Assembly: GCA_964023205.1 (NCBI GenBank)
Contig: OZ026840.1
Span: 8,925,603 to 8,989,602 of the forward strand
Source of the DNA: Lutraria lutraria
Taxonomy: Eukaryota > Mollusca > Bivalvia > Venerida > Mactridae
Reading direction: 5' to 3'
DNA length: 64,000 nt
Part shown: positions 34,901 to 46,870 of the stretch, piece by piece
Numbering within the stretch: the stretch's first letter is position 1
How the letters are laid out: each line of letters starts with the position of its first letter
Made by a program: the position numbers and the translations under genes
Notes under the pieces: generated by a model
Seen by the model: only the letters and a program-made list of their open reading frames with translations
What the model was told of the DNA's origin: nothing
Database searches by the model: none

Positions 34901-36594
34901 TGATCTGTCGTCTCGCCAACTAGTTTCATTCCTGAATTGTCGAACCATGCTGGTAGTGTCCCACTGAGTTTGCACTTCATGACAATCGTGTCGCCAACAG
35001 TTTTTGTCTCGGTAATATTGCTTGACAAAACCAGAGAAATATGAGAGCCTAAAATAAAATGGTAAGATTATATCTAAAACTGAATTACAGATTTATGAAC
35101 ATTATTTGAATGAATTTGTATTTCAAATCTCTGTTAAATGCCTTGTGTTTTACGTATGACATGTCGTTTTAAAGAAAAATCACAATTTTAATTTCTTCTT
35201 CAGGCTTAATATATAGTCATGAGTAAACTAACGGGCGCTCCTCGATAGTCAAATGACAAAGCATTATGACAGACATACGAGAGATAAAATGGGTTTTAGA
35301 CTAGATTTCAAAAAATACAGTTGCTTTTAAATAGCTATCAATGAAAGTTCACAATCCGTATAAGTGTTGATGTTATTGAAATGATTTGAACAGTAAACCA
35401 TCAATTAGCGACCACTAAACAATTTAGACAGCCCTACTATAACACATTTATTTCCATTTTGTTTGTATATGTGTTCATCTAACTATCGTTCCAGGGAAGA
35501 ACCATTACTAGAAGCATATCCTCTGTAAGCAACTGCCTATATTTTCACATAAAGAGACATGGTTGGTAGCTGGGCACGAACCCACGACTATAACCACTCG
35601 ACCACGAAGGCAGGTTGAATATTCTTTGGACTATAATAAGTCATGGCAATGGAATGAAACCAAGCTGCCTTTGTCAAACTTTGCTAAGCTTAGAGGTACG
35701 TATTAGATATTTGCAGAGACATTGTATGCAGATCGAGACCTACACAAAGCAAAATTATGTGAAAAACTGTGGTTGTCGAACAGTTCCAAGCATGGAAACA
35801 TGATTCACAGCAAAATCGCATGGAAGTTATGTTAAACTCATTGGTCTAAAAATTGATAGATCTGAGAAACATAAATGAAACAAAAGGATGAAATAAAAAT
35901 GGTTGGTTTTTTTTCTCGTCTAAGTCGATGATCAAAGTAGATTTTAGAAAACAATTATTAGTTAGGATAACCAGGGTTTATTCAGTGACCCTATGATTTG
36001 TAGACTGATAGGCATTGTCTTTTCCGACTCATTCGTCCATTAAGTGCTATCAAATGGTGTTCTACTCGTTATTTACGCACAAAGCAACTCTGATATCTCT
36101 TTTACGTATTTATGTAATTTATGTTTGTTTCCCAGGTTTCTAGTTTAAACTCCCTGCTGCTCTTTATTTTAGCCTTATCTCAATAAAAATCAAGATACAA
36201 AAGAACATTTGTTTATAAAACAACAATAACGGGCTTAAAATTGTACAGAACAACTTCTTAAAGACAAATAAGCATAAACATTAACAATTTACACATGAAA
36301 CAAACTGTATAAATTATCATGCATGGACATTAATATTTCTTTTTCATTAAGACTTAAAATATACAAATGTTAATTGCTTTAGGAGCTAAATGGCAACATA
36401 ACATGATATTCATCTTCAAGAACATTGCAAAGCATACAAGTTCTTTCACTCAGAATTTATATTTCGATTTGTCCGGCTTCTATACTAATACAAAACATAT
36501 ATCAAACACTACGTATGTTACTCACATGCGGCAGCCATTATAAAATACAAACGGTCCTTATAGTACATATTTGATGGGTGCGTCTTTCTTTAAC
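31949..36594 (-). CDS. Small single-Ig protein with C-terminal hydrophobic (GPI-type) tail
   Basis: Three coding exons on the minus strand join in phase 1: 36568-36526 (the exon starts at about 36594), 35048-34722 and 32027-31966. The product is 143 aa. It starts with a short hydrophobic leader, MYYKDRLYFIMAAAC. A V-like Ig domain follows, with Cys in VMKCKL, Trp in PAWFD and the second Cys in DTGEYYCRT. The last exon encodes VLQTMPYVLTFVLIQLLLL and stops directly after the hydrophobic run. A tail that ends in hydrophobic residues, preceded by small residues (DTSAATS), is the usual layout for GPI attachment. A very short single-pass anchor is the alternative. The exon layout (acceptor just before the leader, 1-1 Ig exon) matches the Ig genes at both window ends, but the sequences have diverged far. 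The function is unknown. Confidence 0.72.
31966..32027 (-). CDS. Terminal coding exon (hydrophobic tail)
   Basis: The acceptor is CATTATAG|GTGTACTG. Two bases complete a Ser codon (AGT), then VLQTMPYVLTFVLIQLLLL and TAA at 31968-31966. Confidence 0.65.
32857..33930 (+). repeat. Dispersed modular repeat A, unsplit copy
   Basis: It starts 'caagagagccaagatggcc' and consists of about seven modules of roughly 150 bp, each containing 'gacctagtttttgaccc', 'ttaagacaaacattctgaca', 'ggtgaagatccaat' and 'gttttcctaagatttgacc'. It serves as the reference for the split copy at 37319-37928 plus 53333-53829. Confidence 0.9.
34180..34330. repeat. Possible SINE-type fragment
   Basis: 'gttaacgacgcaccaatagtc' and 'gggattcgagctcagag' resemble parts of tRNA-derived SINEs, but the order is not complete. 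Confidence 0.3.
34722..35048 (-). CDS. Ig-domain exon of the GPI-type Ig gene
   Basis: It is 327 nt, phase 1-1, with acceptor TATTTTAG|GCTCTC and donor TACAA|GTAAGT. Without the splice the frame runs on to 34630, but the GTAAGT donor and the matched phase of the next exon argue for splicing here. Confidence 0.8.
35347..35618. repeat. Duplicated segment plus tRNA-derived SINE fragment
   Basis: 35347-35465 duplicates 29270-29388. 35482-35618 is a SINE copy in the 20338-type family (minus-strand head 'ggtcgagtggttatagtcgtg'). Both lie in the intron between the leader and Ig exons of the GPI-type Ig gene. Confidence 0.65.
36526..36594 (-). CDS. Leader exon of the GPI-type Ig gene
   Basis: The acceptor is TTTCAG|GTTAAAG at 36594, ATG is at 36568 and the donor is GCAT|GTGAGT after 36526. 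The coding part is 43 nt and ends in phase 1. A second in-frame ATG ten codons later is possible but would remove the hydrophobic leader. Confidence 0.65.
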
Positions 36595-37072
36595 CTGAAA
36601 TAGATGAAGTTCCAATTCTATCAAATAATGTAGAAAATCATTTCATGCTATACACCTTTTGAGAGACAAGTAGGTTTGACTCATCCCCAAATGTTTTCGT
36701 TCTTTTGTTTTTGCCAATATAGCAACTTGAATATTAGCACCGAAAACAGGGTCGGTTGGGAAACTGTTAGAACGAGTATTTTGCTGGTGTTGTTGTTAAT
36801 GAATATAAAGTACATACAATCAGCGATGTGGATAACACAATAATTACAGTGTTCTAAATACACTGCAGAATGTATAGTACTACACGCTGTACATAATCGA
36901 TTGCATACAGAGACTTTCTAAAAATAGACAAATAAAACCATTTCATAAACGTTTATTTCTAATCTTACCTTCAAGTCCCTCAAATCATGTGCATAATCTA
37001 TTTATAGTAGATGCTTACCTTGTATATCTTACAAGCTTAATATGTCAATTAGTCAAATTGTTAACTCAGATG

Positions 37073-37318
37073 AGTCTAGCGACTAGACTGTGTTTCGTGA
37101 GAATACTACGTTTGTAAAAGTTGCTATCGTTGTAGAAATAACAAATACTGGACGATTATTTAATTTTCTTATTCATAACGTGCCCACCATTAATTACAAA
37201 TGAATGATTACATTTCTGTTGATTTATTTGTGATAATATCAAAAAGTATTTCACCGATAATAACCGAGAAACGCTTATTATACATGAGCTTATTTCTTTC
37301 TATCTAAAAGTTTATTAA
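37073..37318 (+). repeat. 246-bp direct repeat, left copy
   Basis: From 'agtctagcgactagactgtg' to 'aaaagtttattaa'. It matches 53830-54075 in the same orientation, with about five differences seen by eye. It abuts the start of repeat A exactly ('ttattaa|caagagggcc'), as a target-site duplication would. Confidence 0.95.
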
Positions 37319-37928
37319 CAAGAGGGCCAAGATGGCCCTATATCGCTCACATGACAATCACTGTTCACTCATTAAAACATTGTTTTGAACCGGTGACCTA
37401 ATTTTTGACCCCAGACGACCTATGTTCGAATTTGTCTTACATATCATTAAGACAAACAGTCTGACTAGGTTTGGTGAAGATATGATCAAAATTTGACATC
37501 TACAGTGTTAATAAGGTTTTCCTAAGATTTGACCTTGTGACCTGGTTTTTGACCCTAGGTAACCCATATTTAAACTTGTCTTTAATATCATTAAGGCAAA
37601 CAATCTGACAAGGTTTGGCCAAGATCCAATCAAAACCATGACATTTAGAGCTTTTACAAGATTTTTACCTAAGATTTGACCTTGTGACCCAGTTTTTGAA
37701 CCCGCTGACCCATGTTCATCCTTGACCCATATATCATTGAGGCAAACATTTTGACAAGGTTTGATGAAGATCCAATTAAAACTGTGACATCTACAGTGTT
37801 AACAAAGTTTTCCTAAGATTTGACCTGGTGACCTAGTTATTGACCCCAGATGACCCATATTTATACTTGACCATTATATCATTAAAACAAACGATTTGAC
37901 AAAGTTTGGTGAAGATCCAATAATAACT
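37319..37928 (+). repeat. Dispersed repeat A, split copy, 5' part
   Basis: Starts 'caagagggccaagatggccc' and is colinear with 32857-33495. It ends abruptly at 'gatccaataataact', where the 15.4-kb inverted-repeat block begins. Its continuation, 'gtgaaatctacagtgttaac', is found at 53336. Confidence 0.93.
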
Positions 37929-38690
37929 AACCTCCGCCGGTTTGTTTTTGCCGCGCCGGTCTTTGGCAAATACAGCCCCCACTTTTACGCGTTTTTGAGA
38001 AACAAAAACATTATTAAATTGTAGCATTTAGTTACTTATTAAAAAATTGTAAGTCCCATGTTTCTATCTTTACTAGTTTTCTTGAAAAATGCAAAGAAAA
38101 ACTGTCTTTGCCATGGCAAACGGCGTTTTGCCATGGCAAATCGGTATTTTGCCATGGCAAAATGCCTTGCCATGGCCGCCATGGCCTTGCCATGGCAAAA
38201 AAATCAACACTTTTGCCATGGCAAAATTGCCATGGCAAATTTTTTTTTAATATCTAAAGAAATACTATATAAGGGTGTGTAGGTATCATAAATAACACAA
38301 TTAGTATGGTTTTGATCAATAAATATGAAATTTTAATTTTTAATTTTTGCCATGGCAAAAGTTTGCCATGGCAAAATTTCCATGGCAAACTTTTGCCATG
38401 GCAAAATTTCCATGGCAAAATATTGCCATGGCAAAAGTTTACAAAATTAGTAATTTAGTTAAATTACCATTACAGAAGTAAATTTCTGTAATAGATAAGT
38501 TATTTAGGTGCGAATCGGCTTAGACCAGGTCTTGCATTTATGAAGTATCTTAATTATTTGTTTATACTCATTCAAAATTTACTAAGATTGGAAAAAATCT
38601 TATCATAAGATGAGTGATATTTAAGAATGTATATGTTAATAAATATTCTAGCAAAGAAAATTCTTAATTTGAAACAAATGTTTTAAGATG
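37929..38690 (+). repeat. Left terminal inverted repeat of the giant element
   Basis: It contains two clusters of the palindrome TTTGCCATGGCAAA and variants (38109-38236 and 38347-38440; about 14 CCATGG cores). A spacer between the clusters includes 'gatcaataaatatgaaat'. Such arrays of identical palindromes near the ends could be protein-binding sites. The ORFs at 38032-38282 only read through them. Confidence 0.92.
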
Positions 38691-38867
38691 TCATTACTAT
38701 GGAATTCCAGCTAGGGGTTTTATTTCTGTAAAAATAAAACCGAAATGATATCTATCACATGCAAACCCACAATCTAACTTCATACAATTGTTCCTAATTT
38801 TGTATTTCTAGACAATGAGTTATTTACTATAGGCACAATTCAGTACTCTCACCACATTTTTAAACAA

Positions 38868-39990
38868 GAGGGCCATGATGGCCCCTTATCGCTTTCCAGA
38901 AAAAAGACCCGAGAGAAAATAATCATGAGCATATGTAAAAACAAGTCACCTGGGGACGAGGCCAATTTTTACCCCAGGGCCAAAATATCTAAGCTTTGGA
39001 CCTTTGGGTTTCTGACAAGACGTTTTTTTGTAATTTCTATGTTTAAGCATATATAAGATAGAGTAAACCTGGCTGGGGCCAATTTGACCCACGGTCCATA
39101 ATTTGAACACCCATGGCAGAGGACCACTAGAAAATGCTACTTACAAAATAGCTAAGCTCTAGGCCATGTGGTTTTGGACAAAATATTTTTTTTAAATTTT
39201 CCTAGTTAAGCCTATATAAAATAGGTTAAACCCCGGGTTGAGCTAACTTTGACCCATGGGGTATAATTTGAACAAACTTGGTACAGGACCACTAGACTAG
39301 GTCTATATGCCTTGAGGTTTTGGACAAGAAGATTAAACAAATTCACATATATAAGCGGCTTTAGCCTATGTAAATCAAGAGACCCGCGTGGGCAGGGCCA
39401 ATTTCAACCCCAGGGCCATAATTTGAACAAACATGGTAGAGGTCCACTAGAAAATATTACATCTGAAATATCTAAGCTCCAAGCCCCGAGGTTTCAGAAA
39501 GAAGATTTTTTAAATTTTCCTATATAAAATAGAGTAAACCCTGGGGTATTAATTTGAACAAACTTGGTAGAAGTCCACGGGACAATACTACACTCAAAAT
39601 AACTTAGCTCTAGGCCTTGTAGTTTTGGACATGAAGATTTAAGTCTATATATAAGTCTACATAAATCAAGAGAACACGGGGCGGGCCAATTTTTACCATG
39701 GGGCGATAATTTTAACAAACTTGGTAGAGGTCTGCTAGACAATGCTTATACACAAAATATCTAAGCTTAGCCTTGGAACTACATGTATGTACCTGGGTCT
39801 TGTGCTCTGCATATCACCTCATGGAATTTAACAGTTGACCCTGTTATTTTCAAATATGTCAATGCATAACGGAAATACAGCCTGGACAAGGTCTATGACA
39901 CTCTTTTTCATGCTTGACCTCCAAGTGTGACCTTGACCTTGGAGCTACAGACCTGGGTCTTGATCACTGCGCACTATCTTATGGTATTTA
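38868..39990 (+). repeat. Dispersed modular repeat B
   Basis: Starts 'caagagggccatgatggccc'. Modules of roughly 150-200 bp contain 'ataatttgaacaaacttgg', 'agaggtccactagacaat' and 'aaatatctaagctctaggcc'. It ends in a 'gaccttgaccttggagctac' stretch. The opening phrase resembles that of repeat A ('caagagggccaagatggccc'). Confidence 0.8.
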
Positions 39991-39999
39991 TCAATTGTA

Positions 40000-41440
40000 G
40001 TTCTAGTTGGAGTTCTAATGTAAGTGCTTACATATAAAATAGAGAAACACTACATGTACTATAAAAGGAGACCTAAGAAGTGTGTGCCTGATAGAGCAGT
40101 ATAGGTTGACATTCCATGTACAGTACTTCCATAAAAAGAGCATCCTGTCAAAACCATGGCGCCTCGGATTCACACAAATGCTTTATTTGGACATGCAAAA
40201 CTGATTAATGTATCTTAATTCCTATTGATTTATGTATATTTATAACACTTTTTAACAGTTCTGTCTTTTATGAATATGAACCACTTAAGTTGTTGGACTT
40301 ACCCCCCCCCCCCCCCCCTTCACTTGGACACATTCAGTCATTCACCGTACCGCTCACGGGTGACTCAAATTTGTATTTGCAACATGCCTTAAAAAAATCC
40401 TGGCTAGAACCCTGTGTACTAAGTTATTTTCACATTATATGTCTAATAATTAGGGACAAGGAAAATGCAGATGGACTAACTAACTGTTTCTTTTTAGCAG
40501 CAAAAGCACATTTAGGCATACTAAGAGTTAGTGCTGGGTATCGCACCTTAAAAACATATTGTGATATATCACAATAGTGCATGCTGTATCAGGATATGTA
40601 TCGCAGTAAATATTGCAAGTTGTCATTAAATAAAGAATAATGAATAAGCATTCACATAAAGCCTTGGGTAATAATGCAGTTTATTGGTGATAGTGTTGTC
40701 CGGAACCACACTTTGAAAGAATTTGTTCTTATTTAGCAGTGTCTAAACAATTAATACATGTATTATAATGTATATGTGCAAAGTTGATAATACAAGTTTG
40801 ACCAGTTTTTAGACATGAATTATATTTGGACTTATTTAAAGTCCAGTTATTTAAGCTAAATCCATTATATTGGTATGATGAAAAAAGATTGTGTTATTGA
40901 TATTGTCTAGCTGATATCGCAATAATGATAAACCGATAAAAGCTACCAACTCTATTCAGCGTTTTGATATTCGCAAATGACCAAAAAAATTTTAATTATT
41001 TATCAATAGTAAATTATCCTATATTTACATAATGATTTTGAGATTTTCCAGACATTCAGCACAAAAACAGTATTCTATTTATATGTATACACATTTAAAT
41101 AAGACAGCAAAAGGTTTATTGTTTGTAACTTTTTTAGCAACATTCAGGTGCATTTAGACATAGTGGGATTCCCCGGAATATTCATACACATGTACAAATT
41201 ATCTATGAATACTCACTCAGAATAGAACATTAACATAATGAAATTTCTCAATATTCAATACAAAATATTCAGCAGTATTCATGCATGTAGATAAACTTTT
41301 GAATAGCATAAGTTTATTTGTTGGTTACTTTTTAATAGCAAAACATAATGGTGTACTTAGGCATAGATGAAATATGATAACTTATAGATATACATGTATA
41401 ATAACTAAATCTTCACCTATATTTATACAACAGTTGTAAA
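40000..41440. other. Interior of giant element, nothing recognised
   Basis: AT-rich sequence with a C tract at 40303-40318. The 95-codon frame at 40290-40577 starts across that C tract and shows no domain. Confidence 0.35.
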
Positions 41441-41454
41441 CTGAAATGCATCTG

Positions 41455-41745
41455 CTTGCAAGTCGGATGCCCTACCAACTGAGCTCATCGGGCTGGTGAA
41501 TATCTTAGCCAATTTATGAATATTATATGAATATAATATGAATATAATATACGACAAAAAATTGATGCTACAATCCTCCTTCCTTTTTATTCTAAGTAGC
41601 TCACTGCGACAACAACAGACTCAACTAACCCAGCCTTTACTTCACCCTAGCTCTATGATAAAGTACCCGGTGTGGGGGCTCAAAACTGTGACCCCCTGCT
41701 TGCAAGTCAGATGCTCTACAGCCTACTGAGCTATTCGGGCTGGTA
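41455..41745 (-). repeat. Two tRNA-Ala(TGC)-like relics
   Basis: On the minus strand, 41665-41745 and 41455-41505 both read 'agcccgaatagctcagtagg'-like A-box sequence. Each then has 'gcatctgacttgcaagcag', with a CTTGCAA loop (anticodon TGC). The first copy has a D-stem (gctc/gagc), but its T-arm is irregular ('ggggtcacagttttgagcc'). They are relics or SINE heads, not confident functional tRNAs. Confidence 0.5.
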
Positions 41746-43591
41746 AATATCCCAGTTGATCGATAATTAATATACCAGACTGCTACAATGTAAAATTAAG
41801 TAAGTTATCATGCCCAACAGCTTTTAACTGAGGATTTTGAGTGCACAAAGATACTTTGTTCTTTGTTGTACTGCAGCAGACAGGCCAAATTGAGGAAGTG
41901 TCTTATTGCCACAAATAAGTTCAGACTAAATAGTTATCAGATAGGCCCTCCTGGACACATTCAAATAAAAAAGCCTATCTAACAATTCTCCAATCAATTT
42001 TAAATTATGCTGAGAGAAGGTGCAAATATAAAATAAATTGTAATCACCTGATAGCAGGGGAGACCCTTGCTTTATTATTCTGCATATGTCTGTAGTAATT
42101 AATTCTAATCGTTTGCAGCATTGAGCGAAGCACAAAATCATAAAGCATATGTTGACCGATTAGTATACTGACCAATCATACACGATAAGCTTGTGTGCTC
42201 GCCATTCATTAATCCAAGTCTGTAACAGTAAGTTTTTATTCTCTCAAGTTCCTAGCACTTTCACGGCCTAATCCGTTAGCTTTATTAATTATCCTTGCTG
42301 TATGAATATTCCTCTATTATTCATTGATCTTTACACGGAAGGTTGCACACTTGATTATGTTTGTTTAGCTTAAAATTACTGTTAATATGTAGACCTCTAA
42401 ACAGTGACAGTTCCAGAAGAAGCCATTTTGGGTATCACGTGCCTTACGTCGCTAGGAAACGAGCGAAGGTTTTGCATCCTAAGTATTTCAATGAACAGAA
42501 AGATACGTGTACAAACACCCGACAAGAACTGTCAGGTTTACTTTAATCCTACGTTAACGAATATTTAGATGCATTAATTACCTAGGCCTACTGATTTTTT
42601 CAATGTTCCTGGATTTAACCATTCCAAATGCGAGGTATATGATTTATTGACCAGGCAGTCTGGACAGTGCAGTACCGGGTAATAAAGCAGACCGGGTCGT
42701 AGCTTCTGCTTATATTATCAGTTGGCATATAAAATCAGCAGGATGTTAATTAGTCATAAAGTTATCATCAGTACCAATCAATGGATTTCTACTGCAACAT
42801 CTAACATGCACACATGATAAGACAGATAAGGCAAATAAACCATTCAGAGATTCGACCTCCCGTAGCCCTACTACGACCTCCCGCAGCTTTTGGAGTCACT
42901 TACATCTAGGAGCTACATATATAGCTACCCAGTACTGCTGTTCATGACTGTCGCAAATTTATAAGCCTTGTGCTGCTATGTTGGGTATATCTAGACGTGT
43001 TTTTTACTAAGTGCTACTTTTTACTGAATTATTTAAAGTATTGATACCGTGCATACAGTAACGTCAAAAAATCTAGCCAATAATTAAATTAGTTTTTATT
43101 ACTAAAAATTATGAGAATTTTACCGCAAACTTGTTGTATGATTGTGCATGTATTAACTGTAGAAATCTGTCCCGATTCTGCAGTATAGTTTTATTTTAAT
43201 TTTCTAATGATATACTTTTTAATATATATATATAATAGGTGTTAAGTAAGCTATAAACAGTATGTTTGTTTCGAAACGAATACTTATTTATTTGTATGAT
43301 CATCTGTAACATTAGCTGTGTACAACTTGGTATGTACCAATTTATTATGTATACTACCTACCGCGTGTCCGATTAAACTATATTTGATAACATTTAGCAT
43401 TAAAATAATTGCGATAATTACAGTTTGCATCCAATATTAAATATATATAGTAGGTATTTGTTGCCAGAAATTACAAAATTGACTCTTAGATTAGAATCTA
43501 CCCCTGTATTGTGTTTTAAACAACGTGCTATAGATGTATTTTTTCATTCTTGGTATAATAGTATTTCGACAAGTATATAATATATATATAT

Positions 43592-43753
43592 AATGAAAAA
43601 TAACTAACATTCCATAGGTATTATTATATATTTCAAATGCCGACCGGTTTCGTTACTGACTCAGGGTGTTTAATGCCCTGATGAGTCAGTGACGAAACCG
43701 GTCGGCATTTGAAATATATAATAATACCTATGGAATGTTAGTTATTTTTCATT
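43592..43753. mobile_element. 162-bp near-perfect hairpin (MITE-like)
   Basis: Two arms of about 72 bp ('aatgaaaaataactaacatt ... gccgaccggtttcgt' and its inverse) are perfect except at one base. They flank an 18-nt loop, 'gggtgtttaatgccctga', which itself contains 'aggg'/'ccct'. The ends fall in TA-rich sequence. Confidence 0.9.
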
Positions 43754-45547
43754 TTTAATTTGCTTGACTCGGATATATTTTTTAACATTTTATATATATA
43801 TCTTTATTTCCTCCAAACACGGGGAGTATATACTATAATACATTGTACAATGTACATATTACCGTTAATATACAATAATATAATAAATCACAATCAATGA
43901 ATATTCGCCTTACAACATAAGCAGGATGAATTCACATAATTCAATGCTCTAGCATTTATCATATGTCTGATATGTAGTTCAAATGACATCGAAGATGATT
44001 ACCACTTTGCTATTTATAAATATTCGTAAGCACTTTTTAAAACCATACTATTATGTTTGCCCAAGTGTCTTCAAATTCACTCAACTCATGCTATCTACTG
44101 AACAATTAGACATAATTAATCTAGCAAAATTCACATATCATGCATTTCTTTACGTAAACAGTCAGTCGTTGTCGATACTTAATATTTCTAGGTGGACATG
44201 ATGTAACCATTATTTTTGGTAAAAATCATTACCCAGATTCTAATCTATATGATGCTTTTTTGTTTGTTTGTTTTTTTTTTTTTTTTTTTTCATAAGTAAC
44301 TTGCAGTTAACAAATCTAAATCGTGCTTCTTGATTCATGTTATTTTAAGCACAGCTCAACCTCTTTAATTTTTGAACTATTAGTTTTCATTAATTAGCTG
44401 TGTATCTTCTACTCTTTGAATTTTCACGATGTCACATGATCCAAACTTTATTGTATTTATGTTTGTAACGAGATACTATGTTTTGTATAAGTTACTAAAT
44501 AAAATCATGTTCCTATACGTGTCTTAGAATGTGTACTGTTACGTAATCTCGGTGCTATTTCGAGGAATATTGACGCTCGGCTTTTTGTATATAAAATAGG
44601 AAAATTATGTATGGGTCTGACACATTGTATTTGATTGATTGTTGCAGTACCAGAACATTATAAGTGAGAACTTTTATGTTATTGGTTACGATTAGTTTTT
44701 TTTCTTATCTTTTAACAACTGAACGGTTTGATCTCACACATGATACTGTCGGTTTCAGAAGGTCAGTGGAAATGCCGTTATCTGATTGGTCAACTGGCCT
44801 GTCAATGAAATATCCAAGGAAGGGTCAATTGTCGCGTCGCTAATATATAGTCGTACATAGATCGATAGTCAATAAACACCACGGGTGGTAAATGTATATA
44901 CTGCAGATTTGCATTTTACTAGTTTGTATATACTATACATATATCTTTATCGATAGTAAAATATAAGTATCAGAGGAATTGCTTGAGAAGCGGGCAAGTA
45001 AAAGACTAATGAATTTATGAAACAAATGTTATTTTACTAACTTGTCACATTTTAAAACGAAAATAAAACACGATTAAACGAGTATTTTTATCGATTCGGA
45101 TATTATTAGTGTTTTACAGCACGAATACTCGAAGATAATTTTATGTAAAATCTAATACAATCGACCTTCTAAATTCTAATTGAATATTACACCTGTTAAT
45201 CGACAGATCAATGATACGTAAATTTGTATAAATACATTTTGTATTCAAGACAGAAACAATAATGAATAATGATAATAATTTATATAAAGTTTTTTACATT
45301 TTTTACTTTTTCAAAGCTTTATGAAAACAACAAAAAATAATGTGTTCTACAATATAATCTATTCCAACTAAATACAAAATACGTGTTCTTTCGTTAAAAC
45401 AAACACCTTCGTATTCCTTTTAGAAAGGTTCTAATGAGATTATTAATGTATTTACTGACGCAAAAGAAATTGCCAAATCATTAAAGACGTTCCGTCTGCT
45501 GGATCTGTGGTCTTATCGGGTGTCTGATCGATTTAACGGTTTACATT

Positions 45548-45609
45548 AACTGGTTCCCGCTCAATGTTGCAGTGCACCAAAGGAACAAACAAGTCAACGG
45601 GAACCAGTT
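45548..45609. repeat. 12-bp stem hairpin with GC-rich arms
   Basis: 'aactggttcccg' (45548-45559) and 'cgggaaccagtt' (45598-45609) are perfect inverse copies with a 38-nt loop. This stands out against AT-rich surroundings. Confidence 0.7.
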
Positions 45610-46667
45610 TAAGATTTTCACGCAGTCTATCGATTGTTACCCGGGTTCTTTACCTCATTCATAACATGAAGTCAGCCATGCGTCAGAGACGAGATCTATT
45701 ATATCTCAACTGAAATCAGTATTAAATTTAGCAAGTTATGATTCCTCTTATATATATTCCAGAATGTGTGCGTATATAGTGTGGCAGGCACATGCACCGG
45801 GTCACAAGTCTTGTATTTCAAATAATTGAATTGATCTAAATATGCACTTCCATATTACGGAATAAAATCCAATAATCACAAATAATATGTGACTATAGAA
45901 CGGGTGCATAAACTGTACAATTTCTGCAATTATTATGACAACAATGCCGAAGTATAGACTGCTTAGTTTATTGAACTGTTAATATTAATCAAAATGAGAC
46001 GTGGATCAAGAAAAAGGTGAAGTTACAATTAGCGACCGTACAAAATGACACCTAATTTTATAAATGTATCACGGAACAGCTTTTTATGCTCTTTGAATCT
46101 TTGCTTATCATCAAAGCATTCAAGTCTGCCTCAGAAACATTGAATTAAGTAAAGGTGTTTTCAAGTTGAATCTACAATCTAGAGCAGATTTTATAAGGAA
46201 GAACTCGTCAAATAAATGGAAAAAGATATACTAGTAATAACCGAAAACCTGTTTCAACTGTACACGCATCATTGCGCATGTGTTATCAAAAATTAATACC
46301 CGCGACATCATATTTTATATGGGAGTGAGGTATTCATGATAACTTAACTTAATCAAGCACTATATTTACATGCACAAAATGTATCAATAAAATGGTACGC
46401 GCGACACATAATCAACATAAGGACGTTTGTAAAATGTAGTTTGGAGTACCGTTTACTGACAGGAAGTTCGTAAGCTGAAATTTCTCAATGTGAAATGTAT
46501 ACTTCACTAATCATATTGCTCGTGAATCCCGTGCATTCAATGACAACATGACCAGCATATTGTTTAATCGGTACGGTTTTCTGTAAGCAATAATGAAAAC
46601 ATTAAACAGGGCACGCATGTCTGCGGAAGAAATTTAAGAGGCTCATCATACAAATCGAGTTTTACCT

Positions 46668-46870
46668 TTTTAACAGTCAGAGTCATATGAAGCGGACAGT
46701 TCACCTAAGCATCGCTCCTTGGAAGAACCAGTACTAGACTCCCATTCTCCGTAAGCAACAGCCTACTTTCTCACATAAAGAGTCATGGTCGGGAGCGGGA
46801 CTCGAAACCACGACCCTCTATCAATGAGAAGTTACAGTGATTTGAAGTCAGCTACCACGGAGACGGGTTC
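46668..46870 (-). repeat. tRNA-derived SINE-like copy
   Basis: Same family as 20338-20532. On the minus strand the tRNA-like head has lost its A-box portion ('gtagctgacttcaaatcac'), and the B-box region reads 'tggtttcgagtcccg'. The body shares 'tgtgagaaagtaggctgttg' and 'agtctagtactggttcttcc'. Confidence 0.7.

Noticed and set aside
38032..38282. ORFs in both termini of the giant element (also 52978-53228)
   Set aside because: They read through the CCATGG palindromes on either strand, giving repetitive Cys-His-Gly-Lys or Met-Ala peptides. This is an artefact of palindromes.
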